The notes: generated by a model from the letters alone, not told the origin. A DNA stretch of 14,996 bases from Bacteroidales bacterium UBA2295 (GCA_002345825.1 DDWD01000201.1:16378-31373), one strand, 5' to 3'; shown: positions 1-7,907, counted from the first letter of the stretch. Made by a program: numbers and translations.

Positions 1-368
1 CTAATTGCACATTTACCAACAATATAATATATGGCTATTACGGAGATGGCTTAAGCTGCACCCTAAATAGCTGCGAGGGTAATATTGTTGATTCAGACCC
101 AGCTTTTGTTAGCGTTTCTAATTACTGGTTTAATTACAGCTACGATTACCACCTCGATATCGGTTCTCCGGGCCTTGCTGCAGGAACCGATGACACCGAT
201 ATTGGTATTTATGGTGGGCTTTACCCATTCCCCGGAGGGGAACTGGTTCCCTGGCAAACCAGCGCCATGCCTACCCTGCCACAGATTTACAAGATGAACG
301 TACTAAACCCCACCTTGCCAATCGACGGAACGCTCCAGGTAAAAATTGAGGCCACCAGCCAGCAGTAG
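1..368 (+). CDS. C-terminal end of a secreted right-handed beta-helix-like protein (partial)
   Basis: The reading frame is open from base 3 to a TAG stop at 366-368, giving the last 121 residues of a protein that begins left of the window. The visible part is rich in Asn, Tyr, Gly and Asp and contains the stretch HLDIGSPGLAAGTD followed by DIGIYGG. That is the typical ending of Bacteroidota parallel beta-helix (choice-of-anchor Q-like) surface proteins, in which an SPxxxAG turn precedes a D-I-G-x-Y-G-G motif. A short tail follows (PQIYKMNVLNP, GTLQVKIEA) and ends in SQQ. There is no type A or type B T9SS sorting domain at this C terminus, so its secretion route is unclear. It sits 21 bp upstream of the repeat protein at 390, on the same strand and in the same frame, so the two are probably cotranscribed. 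The family call is by motif resemblance only, and the function is unknown. Confidence 0.72.
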   Translation, partial: NCTFTNNIIYGYYGDGLSCTLNSCEGNIVDSDPAFVSVSNYWFNYSYDYHLDIGSPGLAAGTDDTDIGIYGGLYPFPGGELVPWQTSAMPTLPQIYKMNVLNPTLPIDGTLQVKIEATSQQ

Positions 369-389
369 CTTATCAATCTACAGTGAGCG

Positions 390-3300
390 ATGAAAGCTAC
401 TAATAGAATTTACTGTTTTTTGTGCATTTTGCACCTTACAAGCAGCGGAGCAATTGCGCAGAACCTAACCCGGGCGGAGTACTTCTTCGATACCGATGTT
501 GGATTGGGGACGGCCACTCCCATAACCATTACAACAGGAACCGATATTGATTTTACTACTGATATCCCGCTAACCGGGTTACAGGCTGGCTACCATACCC
601 TATTTATACGTTTTGCCAACGAGGATAACGTTTGGGGACACTACGAGAGTCGCACCGTATACATTCAACCCAATATGGAGTTTACCGATCCTGAACTTGT
701 TGGTGCAGAATACTTCTTCGATACCGACCCCGGAATAGGCAGCGGAACACCAATAGGCTTTACTGCTAGAATGGAGGTTGATTTTACGACTGATATTCCC
801 ACAACTGGGCTTGAGCCGGGATACCATACCCTATTTATCCGCTTTGTGGATGAGAATGGGCTATGGGGGCACCTTGAGGGACGAACAGTTTACGTACAGC
901 TACATTCAGGCTCAACCACACCCGTACTTGCAGGAGCGGAGTATTTTTACGATACCGATCCCGGCATAGGCAATGGCTCTCCAATAAGCATAACTTCTGG
1001 AATGGAGGTTGATTTTACTGCTGAACTTCCCACAAGTGGACTCGACCCGGGATACCATACCCTCTTTATCCGCTTTATGGATGAGAATGGGCTATGGGGA
1101 CATACCGAAGGACGCACGGTTTATGTTCAATCGCAATCAAGTTCAGAGGTTCCAGAACTTATTGCTGCTGAATACTTCTTCGATACTGACCCTGGAATTG
1201 GGAATGGCACATCAATTCCAATAACTCCGGGAGTTGATATAAACTTTACTGCTGATATCTCAACTACCGGACTGGAATCGGGATACCATACGCTCTTTAT
1301 TCGTTTTATGGACGAAAACGAATTGTGGGGGCATTTCGAAGCGCGAACCATTTACGTTCAACCAAACGTTAGTTCGCAAACCTTTATGCTTTCCGATGCT
1401 GAGTACTTTATTGATACCGATCCCGGCATTGGCAATGGTACCCCAATAGTATTTGCCCAAGGCAACAAGGCCAACTTCACCCTCGATGTTCCAACAACAG
1501 GATTTACCCAAGGCAGCAGCCATACTATCTTTGTACGATTTATGAATGAGGATTTTACCTGGGGTATCTACGAGTACGGCGAGTTTACCGTTGAAGGCTG
1601 TTTGGAGTCGGAACCAGAATTCTCATTTGAGAATACCTGTGTGAATGGAGTAGTTACATTTACCGACGAGTCAACCAACCTGTATCCCGAAACTACTTAT
1701 GCATGGGATATGGATAATGATGGGACTGCAGAATACACAACTTTAGGAGATATTACCCATACCTATACAGAGGCTGGTATCTATGAGGTTAGACTTCAGC
1801 TAACCAATCCCGGAGGCTGTACCAAAATGCAGCTACACCAAATTGAAATCTACCCAAGCTACACTACGGCACTTTTTGATACCATATGCCAAGGCGAAAC
1901 ATTTAACTACAGAGGGATCGATTATACTGAAACTGGTGAATACATCCACAACCTAACAAGTATAAACGGATGCGATAGTATTGTAACCCTAAACCTTACG
2001 GTTAATCCTATTTACTACGAAACCGATGAGGTTACCATTTGTCAGCACGACAGCTATACATTTGGCAGTCAAACTCTCACCGAGGCTGGGGTGTACGAAG
2101 AGATATTCCAATCGGTGTTAGGGTGCGACTCAACGGTAACGCTAACCCTTAACATTACTCCTGTATTCAACGTAACTGACGAAACTTCTATTTGTTTTGG
2201 CGATGAGTATATTTTCGGAACGCAAACGCTTAACGAAACTGGCGAGTACACCGAGATTTTCACATCCGTTGGAGGCTGCGATTCCACTGTGGTTTTAACG
2301 CTTACCGTAAACCCAGTATATAACGAAACCGATGAGGCAACCATTTGTCAAGGCGATGAGTACATCTTTGGCACCCAAACCCTAACAGATGCGGGCGAAT
2401 ACACTGAGGTATTCCAGTCCGTTTATGGCTGCGACTCCACCGTGATGCTAACGCTTACGGTAAATCCAACCTTTAACGAAACCGACGAGGCCACCATTTG
2501 TCAAGGTGATGAGTTCATCTTTGGAAGCCAAAGGCTAACCGATGCGGGTGAGTACACTGAGGTATTCCAATCCGCTCTGGGCTGCGACTCCACCGTAGTG
2601 CTAACGCTTACGGTAAATCCAACGTACCACATTACCGTTGATAAGTCGATTTGCCAGGGCGAGATCTTTACTTTCAATGGAGTGGATTACACCGAATCTG
2701 GCGAGTATATCCACAGCTTTGAAACCATTTTGGGGTGCGATAGCATTGTAACGCTTGACCTTAGCGTACACCCAGTCTACAACGAGGTGGCGTCTGTTGC
2801 AATCTGCGAGGGCCATGAGTATATTTTAGGAACGCAAACGCTTACCGAGGCGGGAGAATTTACCGAGGTATTCCAATCAGTCCATGGATGTGATTCCACC
2901 GTGGTGCTTACCCTCACGGTAAATCCAGTTTACCATATTGATGTGGAAAACGCCATTTGTCAAGGTGATGAGTACATCTTTGGAAGCCAAACGCTCACCG
3001 ATGCGGGTGAGTACACTAAGGTATTCCAATCCGCTCTGGGCTGCGATTCAACAGTGGTACTAACACTGGGAGTAGTTGAGGTTGATGTTTCTGTATCTGT
3101 GGAGAATAATATACTTACAGCTAATGCAATAAATGCAGAATACCAATGGTTAGATTGCAACAATAATTTTGAGCCTATTCAAGGTGCTACAAATCAAAGT
3201 TTTTCGCCTACTCATAATGGCTCGTTTGCAGTGGAAGTTTACTATTTGGGTTGCTCAGAAATGTCGGATTGCATTCCAATTAACGGGTTAAGTGTCTCAA

Positions 3301-3542
3301 CAAATACTAAAGGGAAAGTTATTGAATTCTATCCTAACCCAAGCAAGGGGTCAGTAACTATTGATGTATACGAACCTGTACAGCTAAACATTTACAGCAT
3401 TTCAGGCCATTTACTTTTAACAAACTCACTGGTCAATGGAAAACACGAGATCTCACTCTCGCATTTGCCTGATGGCGTATATATCATAAAGGTAGATAAT
3501 GGTAAGGTAATAACTTCCAGTCGCTTGGTAATTGCTAGGTAG
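390..3542 (+). CDS. Large exported repeat protein with PKD-like domain and T9SS type A sorting domain
   Basis: This 1050-residue protein is predicted to be exported and surface-attached or released by the type IX secretion system. Residues 1-24 form a signal peptide with a hydrophobic core, ending at AIAQ. Residues 29-413 are five tandem repeats of exactly 77 residues, beginning AEYFFDTDPGIGNG and containing GYHTLFIRF, WGH and RTVYVQ. Residues about 404-489 resemble a PKD domain (YAWDMDNDG, then a THTY and EAGIYEV pattern). From Cys500, eight repeats of exactly 51 residues follow, each with ICQG near the start and GCDS 28 residues after the first Cys, so an intra-repeat disulfide is possible. 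An Ig-like segment (about 905-965) leads to a type A sorting domain at 978-1050 (EFYPNPSKG, IYSISGHLL, LPDGVYIIKV). A role in adhesion or as a surface stalk is inference; no enzymatic domain is visible. A strong terminator lies just downstream. Confidence 0.93.
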   Translation: MKATNRIYCFLCILHLTSSGAIAQNLTRAEYFFDTDVGLGTATPITITTGTDIDFTTDIPLTGLQAGYHTLFIRFANEDNVWGHYESRTVYIQPNMEFTDPELVGAEYFFDTDPGIGSGTPIGFTARMEVDFTTDIPTTGLEPGYHTLFIRFVDENGLWGHLEGRTVYVQLHSGSTTPVLAGAEYFYDTDPGIGNGSPISITSGMEVDFTAELPTSGLDPGYHTLFIRFMDENGLWGHTEGRTVYVQSQSSSEVPELIAAEYFFDTDPGIGNGTSIPITPGVDINFTADISTTGLESGYHTLFIRFMDENELWGHFEARTIYVQPNVSSQTFMLSDAEYFIDTDPGIGNGTPIVFAQGNKANFTLDVPTTGFTQGSSHTIFVRFMNEDFTWGIYEYGEFTVEGCLESEPEFSFENTCVNGVVTFTDESTNLYPETTYAWDMDNDGTAEYTTLGDITHTYTEAGIYEVRLQLTNPGGCTKMQLHQIEIYPSYTTALFDTICQGETFNYRGIDYTETGEYIHNLTSINGCDSIVTLNLTVNPIYYETDEVTICQHDSYTFGSQTLTEAGVYEEIFQSVLGCDSTVTLTLNITPVFNVTDETSICFGDEYIFGTQTLNETGEYTEIFTSVGGCDSTVVLTLTVNPVYNETDEATICQGDEYIFGTQTLTDAGEYTEVFQSVYGCDSTVMLTLTVNPTFNETDEATICQGDEFIFGSQRLTDAGEYTEVFQSALGCDSTVVLTLTVNPTYHITVDKSICQGEIFTFNGVDYTESGEYIHSFETILGCDSIVTLDLSVHPVYNEVASVAICEGHEYILGTQTLTEAGEFTEVFQSVHGCDSTVVLTLTVNPVYHIDVENAICQGDEYIFGSQTLTDAGEYTKVFQSALGCDSTVVLTLGVVEVDVSVSVENNILTANAINAEYQWLDCNNNFEPIQGATNQSFSPTHNGSFAVEVYYLGCSEMSDCIPINGLSVSTNTKGKVIEFYPNPSKGSVTIDVYEPVQLNIYSISGHLLLTNSLVNGKHEISLSHLPDGVYIIKVDNGKVITSSRLVIAR
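474..1628 (+). repeat. Five tandem 231-bp (77-residue) coding repeats
   Basis: The codon for the Ala of the AEYFxDTD motif recurs at 474, 705, 936, 1167 and 1398, a constant 231-bp spacing with no net indel between copies. Each copy encodes an acidic DTDPGIG(N/S)G loop, a hydrophobic FT-D(I/L)P strand, GYHTLFIRF and W-G-H. The fifth copy is the most divergent (its last part is EYGEFTVEG instead of RTVYVQ) and runs into the PKD-like region. No copy contains Cys. Confidence 0.95.
1887..3110 (+). repeat. Eight tandem 153-bp (51-residue) coding repeats with paired cysteines
   Basis: The codon for the first Cys of I-C-(Q/E/F)-x recurs at 1887, 2040, 2193, 2346, 2499, 2652, 2805 and 2958, always 153 bp apart. 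A second Cys (GCDS) lies 28 residues after the first in every copy. Two subtypes are visible. Copies 1 and 6 carry a GxDYTE(T/S)GEYIH and CDSIVTL form. Copies 2-5, 7 and 8 carry a GxQxLxxxGxY and CDSTV form. The order is therefore A-B-B-B-B-A-B-B. The last copy loses the usual VNPxY linker and passes into the Ig-like segment. Confidence 0.95.
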
Positions 3543-3557
3543 ATTCTGCCCTTAATT

Positions 3558-3594
3558 AAAAAATGGGGTGCCTGCTCAGACACCCCATTTTTTT
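3558..3594. terminator. Bidirectional rho-independent terminator between convergent genes
   Basis: A perfect 13-bp inverted repeat, AAAAAATGGGGTG (3558-3570) and CACCCCATTTTTT (3581-3593), flanks a 10-nt loop. It is A-rich on the left and T-rich on the right, so it gives a U-tract in either transcript. It lies between the + strand repeat-protein gene (stop 3542) and the end of the - strand purA gene (3627), and can serve both. Confidence 0.92.
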
Positions 3595-3626
3595 AAACCT
3601 GAAAACAAGAATAATACTTTTATAAT

Positions 3627-4892
3627 TTACTTTCTAACTATTGTGGCTTCCCTATCGGGACCAACAGAAACAATTTTTACAGGAACCCCTGTTTCAACCT
3701 CAATAAATTTGATGTAGTCAGCCAGCTCTGCGGGGAAATCATTTTCAGCTCTTAAACTAGCAAGGGACGTATTCCATCCCTTAAACTCCCTGTAAACGGG
3801 TTCTATCTCAGCATCAAACTCGTAAGGCATAATTTGCGTTTCCACACCATTCACTTTGTAAGATGTTGCGATCTTAATAGATTTGAATGTATCGAGCACA
3901 TCGGCTTTGGTCATAATCAAGGCTGTTACCCCATTGATCATCACGGCATATTTTAGAGCAACCAAATCGAGCCAGCCGCAGCGGCGTGGACGGCCCGTAG
4001 TTGATCCATACTCATTGCCCTCATCGCGCAGCTTCTGCCCTACCTCATCCTCGAGTTCGGTTGGGAATGGACCCGACCCTACCCGAGTGCAATACGCTTT
4101 GAAAATACCATAAACCTCTCCAATTGCACTAGGTGCCAAGCCCAAACCGATGCATGCCCCAGCACATATGGTATTGGAAGATGTTACAAAAGGATACGAT
4201 CCAAAATCGATATCGAGCAACGATCCCTGTGCTCCCTCGGCTAGTATTTTTTGTCCCTCCTTCCGATAGCTATTAATTTGGTACTCCGAGTCAATAAGTT
4301 GAAATTGTTTAACTATCTCCAACCCGGCAAACCAATCGGCCTCATGCTGCTCAATGTTGGCTTTGTAGTCGTACTGTACAAGAATATCCTTATGCTTTGC
4401 CTTAAGCTGGTTGTAACGTTCAGTAAAATCATTCCTAATAATATCGCCAACCCTAAGGCCATTCCGACCAGTTTTATCCATATAAGTGGGGCCAATCCCT
4501 TTGAGCGTAGAACCAATTTTTTCCTTTCCCTTAGCGGCTTCGGAAGCAGCATCGAGTTCGCGGTGCGATGGAATAATTAGGTGTGCCTTCTTTGAGATGA
4601 AAAGGTTTGTTGTAGGCTCAAGTCCCATTTTACGGAGTGATGCAATTTCCTTGGCAAATATCACCGGATCGATAACTACCCCATTACCAATGATATTGAT
4701 TGACTGTTTGTGAAAAATACCCGAGGGGATAGTGTGTAAAACATGCTTAATGTTGTTAAACTCGAGGGAGTGACCTGCATTGGGTCCTCCTTGAAAACGG
4801 GCAATAACATTGTAGTTTGGGGTTAGTACATCAACAACTTTTCCTTTACCCTCATCGCCCCACTGAAGGCCAAGAAGTACATCAACTTTCAT
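3627..4892 (-). CDS. purA: Adenylosuccinate synthetase
   Basis: PurA catalyses the GTP-dependent joining of IMP and aspartate to adenylosuccinate, the first committed step from IMP to AMP, in the cytoplasm. With the ATG at 4892 the protein is 421 residues, the usual family length, and opens MKVDVLLGLQWGDEGKGK. Asp13 of GDEGKGK and His41 of GGPNAGHS then fall at the numbering known for the catalytic pair in E. coli PurA. Further family motifs are GIGPTYMDK, GSTTGRPRRCGWLD, MTKADVLD and the C-terminal VGPDREATI. An in-frame ATG 21 codons upstream (4955) would add residues with no family counterpart and lies within a hairpin, so I chose 4892. It is the last gene of the fur-RSH block and ends at the bidirectional terminator. 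All expected active-site motifs are present. Confidence 0.98.
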   Translation of the reverse strand: MKVDVLLGLQWGDEGKGKVVDVLTPNYNVIARFQGGPNAGHSLEFNNIKHVLHTIPSGIFHKQSINIIGNGVVIDPVIFAKEIASLRKMGLEPTTNLFISKKAHLIIPSHRELDAASEAAKGKEKIGSTLKGIGPTYMDKTGRNGLRVGDIIRNDFTERYNQLKAKHKDILVQYDYKANIEQHEADWFAGLEIVKQFQLIDSEYQINSYRKEGQKILAEGAQGSLLDIDFGSYPFVTSSNTICAGACIGLGLAPSAIGEVYGIFKAYCTRVGSGPFPTELEDEVGQKLRDEGNEYGSTTGRPRRCGWLDLVALKYAVMINGVTALIMTKADVLDTFKSIKIATSYKVNGVETQIMPYEFDAEIEPVYREFKGWNTSLASLRAENDFPAELADYIKFIEVETGVPVKIVSVGPDREATIVRK

Positions 4893-4930
4893 ACTGATAA
4901 CGCTTAAATTGGTTGGGAAATGCGCAATAA

Positions 4931-4955
4931 ATGCCGGCCATTGTAGGTCCGGCAT
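4931..4955 (-). promoter_or_regulatory. Hairpin in the purA leader (function unknown)
   Basis: There is a perfect 7-bp inverted repeat, ATGCCGG (4931-4937) and CCGGCAT (4949-4955), around an 11-nt loop in which two more G-C pairs can form next to a one-base offset. It lies 38 bp upstream of the chosen purA start and is GC-rich against an AT-rich leader. No U-tract follows on either strand, so it is not a simple terminator. A role in mRNA stability or leader regulation is only a possibility. Confidence 0.4.
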
Positions 4956-5056
4956 CCTGCAGATTTCATGATATAAAGTTACAACTTTTTAGGAGTTGTT
5001 TCCAAAAATTTTGAGGTAAAAAAAGAATAATGTACAACAGTATTTAATGGCTCAAT

Positions 5057-5527
5057 TTACATTGGGCTCTCGTCACTCTTTGCCTTCATACACTTACTGC
5101 ATATGCCATAGAAATAAAGCGAGTGATGGGTAATCTTAAAGTTCATCGATTTACTGGCGGTACTCTTTATCTCCTGAATGCGAGGATCGCAAAACTCAAT
5201 AACACTTCCACATTGAGTGCAGATTAAATGATCGTGCTGGCGACACTCATAAGCTTTCTCGAAAACAGCAATATTTTTTCCAAACTGATGTTTTACAACC
5301 AGGTTACACTCCAACAATAGCTCAATGGTGTTGTACAATGTTGCCCTGCTAACCCTATAGTTCTTATTCTTCATGTAGATGTATAGGGTCTCAATATCAA
5401 AGTGACCCTCGCGGGAGTATATCTCCTCAATAATGGCAAATCGCTCTGGTGTCTTCCTATGTCCCTTCTTCTCGAGGTACTCAATAAAAATTTTTTTTAC
5501 GGAGTCTAATGTATTATCGCATCCCAT
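5057..5527 (-). CDS. fur: Fur-family metal-responsive transcriptional regulator
   Basis: This 156-residue protein has the Fur/PerR/Zur architecture: an N-terminal winged helix (about 10-85, with RKTPERFAIIEEI and the recognition region VSRATLYNTIELL) and a C-terminal metal-binding dimerisation domain (about 90-146). CxxC pairs at Cys103/Cys106 (ICTQCG) and Cys143/Cys146 (ICSKC) make the structural zinc site. His98-Asp-His100, His134/His135 and Glu111 (SVIEF) match regulatory-site positions. Glu rather than Asp at the VIEF position is closer to Fur than to PerR, but I cannot exclude a peroxide or zinc sensor. It would bind AT-rich palindromes and repress metal-uptake or oxidative-stress genes. 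It lies 164 bp upstream of purA and 121 bp downstream of the RSH gene, all on one strand. No convincing Fur box is seen in its own promoter region. Confidence 0.93.
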   Translation of the reverse strand: MGCDNTLDSVKKIFIEYLEKKGHRKTPERFAIIEEIYSREGHFDIETLYIYMKNKNYRVSRATLYNTIELLLECNLVVKHQFGKNIAVFEKAYECRQHDHLICTQCGSVIEFCDPRIQEIKSTASKSMNFKITHHSLYFYGICSKCMKAKSDESPM

Positions 5528-5648
5528 GGTGACAGTAGTTTAAATTTAGAACAGATAAAAATAGTAATTGTATGGGATAGTTTCAAGTTTTTCGAAGTTT
5601 TTTTACCGAGAAGCGTATCAACTTGTTTTACATACTGTTAACCAACCT

Positions 5649-7907
5649 TTAACTATCAAAACTTTCGATTCTTTTTACAGAGGCGACTCCTTTAATTCGC
5701 ATTACGTTACCAATAAGATTGTTTAGGTTGGCTGCATTGTGAACATACAAATCGATAGAGCTCTCAAAAATGCCATCGTGACTTTCGATGTGAAGCTTCC
5801 GAATGTTTACCTGTAATTCATCGGAGATAATTTTAACCAGCTCACTAAGGATTCCTGCCCGATCCATACCACGAACCTCCACTCGGGCAAGAAACGATAG
5901 CACTTTGTGGGTGGTCCACTTGGCCGATACGATGCGGTCGCCATGGCGAGACATCAACCTAATGGCCTCTGGGCATGTTGCTTTATGTACAACAACATTC
6001 TCCTCTGCGGTTACGAAACCAATAACATCATCGCCTGGTATTGGATTGCAGCAGGGGGCTACAATATACGAGGTGTCTTCTTTATCGGTTTGCTCGCGGA
6101 GCAGATACGGCTTTTTTGTATCGAACTTAAATGTTTTCCCCTCATCACCGGAGAGCTCCTTTTGCTGAATTTTTTTTCGATGAGCCGATTTGGAGAATTG
6201 AAGTTCCCAGTACCTTATCCATTTGCTCTTGGTATTCTTTTTGAGCACCTTTTTAAGGTTCTCCAACGAAATTAACCCCGACCCCACCTTGCTATACAGC
6301 TCATCCTTTGAAATTACTTCGTAAGCTGGTAAAATCTTTTTAAACACGCGCGATGAGGGCTGAATTCCAAACTCGGCAAGTTTTTTCTCAACCATCGACT
6401 TGCCTTTTTCAATACGACTCTTGGTTTCGGCTTTAAATGCAGCTTTTATAGCCGACTGAGCCTTGGCGGTTTTCACAAACTTTAGGTAGTCCCATGATGG
6501 TTTTTGGGTACTGGCGGTAATGATCTCAACCTGATCGCCGCTAGTAAGGGTATGGCTCAAGGGTACCAACTTGTGGTTCACCTTAGCTCCAATAGCCTTG
6601 TTACCAATTTCGGTATGGATCTCGTAGGCTAGGTCAAGGGCTGTGGAATCGTTGGGAAGGGTTTTGGTATCGCCCTTGGGTGTAAATACAATAATCTCCG
6701 AAGAGAATAGGTTAAGCTTGAACTCATCCAGAAAGTCGAGGGCATCGGTTTGAGGGTTTTCCAAAAGATCGCGTACCTGAGCAATCCACTTTTCAAATAC
6801 ACTCTCTTGGGTCGACATATCAGAATCTTTATACTTCCAGTGCGAAGCAAATCCTTTTTCGGCAATCTCGTTCATACGCTGCGACCGGATTTGCACCTCA
6901 ACCCACTGACCACTTGGCCCCATCACTGTGCAATGCAAAGCCTCATATCCATTGGCTTTGGGGGTGCTAACCCAATCGCGAATTCTATCGGGTTTGGGTT
7001 TATAAATATCGGTTATTAATGAGTAGATGTGCCAGCATTGGGTTTTCTCGGGTATATGAGGGTACGGATTGAATATAATACGAATGGCCAGCAGATCGTA
7101 AATATCCTCAAATGCAACATTCTTTGTTTGAATTTTTTTCCAGATAGAGTATATTGATTTAGACCTACCGCTAATATCAAAATCGATATTATTCTCTTCG
7201 AGCTTTTGGATAATAGGCAGCGAAAAGGAGTTAATTAGCTGCATTCGCCGTTTTTCAGTCCCCTCTATCTTACTGCGAATATCCTCGAAAACCTTTGGAT
7301 ATCGATACTTAAGGCTCAAATCCTCGAGTTCCGTTTTTATGTTGTAAAGGCCTAATCTATGGGCAAGAGGTGCGTATAGATAAATGGTTTCCCCGGCAAT
7401 TTTCATCTGTTTATGGGCGGGGAGCGAATCGAGGGTTCGCATATTGTGCAGCCTATCGGCCAGCTTTATCAGAATAACCCGTATATCGTCGGTTAGCGTT
7501 AACAGCATTTTGCGGAAATTCTCGGCTTGCAGTGATGAGTTTGCATCGAAAACCTCGGCAATCTTGGTAAGACCATCAATAATGGTGGCTACCTTTTTGT
7601 CGAACAGCCGCTCAATATCATCAATGGTATAATCAGTATCCTCCACCACATCATGCATAAGCGAACAAGCAATGGCCTTGGGGCCAAGGCCAATCTCGGT
7701 GGCAACAATTTTTGCCACGGCAATGGGATGCAATATGTAAGGTTCTCCGGATTTCCGTTTTACCCCCTTGTGCGCTTCGTTAGCCAGATTAAATGCTTTG
7801 TTCACCAGCTTAAAATCCTCATCGCTTTTACAGCGCGAGCAGTTTTTAAGCAAGTCGTCAAACTCCTCCCTAATTAGCTGTTTATCATTCTGATCTTGTA
7901 AATCCAT
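5649..7907 (-). CDS. Bifunctional RelA/SpoT-type (p)ppGpp synthetase/hydrolase
   Basis: This is a long RSH protein of 752 residues that controls the stringent response by making and degrading (p)ppGpp. The HD hydrolase domain (about 40-200) keeps the metal ligands: His60 (YILHPIAVA), His85-Asp86 (LMHDVVEDT) and Asp151 (ADRLHNMRTL). The synthetase domain (about 235-350) has GRSKSIYSIWKK, YDLLAIRIIF, YEALH and the catalytic-type Glu in VEVQIRS. A TGS domain (about 400-462) begins VFTPKGDTKTLP, a Cys-rich domain (about 615-660) has CCNPIPGDDVIGF, and a C-terminal ACT domain (about 670-748) contains GMDRAGILSELVKI. Both catalytic domains look intact, so I call it bifunctional. ATG at 7907 was chosen; a TTG 12 codons upstream is in frame but adds unlikely sequence. 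It heads the RSH-fur-purA run. The choice between the names rel and spoT is not settled by sequence. Confidence 0.96.
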   Translation of the reverse strand: MDLQDQNDKQLIREEFDDLLKNCSRCKSDEDFKLVNKAFNLANEAHKGVKRKSGEPYILHPIAVAKIVATEIGLGPKAIACSLMHDVVEDTDYTIDDIERLFDKKVATIIDGLTKIAEVFDANSSLQAENFRKMLLTLTDDIRVILIKLADRLHNMRTLDSLPAHKQMKIAGETIYLYAPLAHRLGLYNIKTELEDLSLKYRYPKVFEDIRSKIEGTEKRRMQLINSFSLPIIQKLEENNIDFDISGRSKSIYSIWKKIQTKNVAFEDIYDLLAIRIIFNPYPHIPEKTQCWHIYSLITDIYKPKPDRIRDWVSTPKANGYEALHCTVMGPSGQWVEVQIRSQRMNEIAEKGFASHWKYKDSDMSTQESVFEKWIAQVRDLLENPQTDALDFLDEFKLNLFSSEIIVFTPKGDTKTLPNDSTALDLAYEIHTEIGNKAIGAKVNHKLVPLSHTLTSGDQVEIITASTQKPSWDYLKFVKTAKAQSAIKAAFKAETKSRIEKGKSMVEKKLAEFGIQPSSRVFKKILPAYEVISKDELYSKVGSGLISLENLKKVLKKNTKSKWIRYWELQFSKSAHRKKIQQKELSGDEGKTFKFDTKKPYLLREQTDKEDTSYIVAPCCNPIPGDDVIGFVTAEENVVVHKATCPEAIRLMSRHGDRIVSAKWTTHKVLSFLARVEVRGMDRAGILSELVKIISDELQVNIRKLHIESHDGIFESSIDLYVHNAANLNNLIGNVMRIKGVASVKRIESFDS

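Noticed and set aside
85..297. 70-residue open frame on the + strand near the left edge
   Set aside because: It overlaps, in another frame, the end of the beta-helix-like protein (frame from base 3 to the TAG at 366-368), whose motifs show that frame is the coding one.
1887..3110. Regular spacing that could be mistaken for a CRISPR array
   Set aside because: The units are 153 bp, entirely coding and similar across their whole length, without short conserved repeats and unique spacers.
2069..3163. Several antisense open frames of 67-91 residues under the 51-residue repeats
   Set aside because: They recur because the repeat DNA recurs; their sequence is only the complement of the repeat unit.
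4893..4955. N-terminal extension of PurA starting at the ATG at 4955
   Set aside because: The 21 extra residues are not in the family, pass through a hairpin, and shift the catalytic Asp13/His41 numbering that the 4892 start gives exactly.
4981..4999. Inverted repeat ACAACT/AGTTGT as a terminator for fur
   Set aside because: The stem is only 6 bp and AT-rich, and no continuous U-tract follows on the - strand.
5528..5648. Fur box in the fur upstream region
   Set aside because: AT-rich with an imperfect TTCAAG/CGAAG symmetry, but no convincing 19-bp palindrome of the Fur type.
5803..6275. Open frames of about 121 residues on the + strand opposite the RSH gene
   Set aside because: They are antisense to the conserved Cys-rich and ACT domains of RelA/SpoT and have no recognisable protein features.
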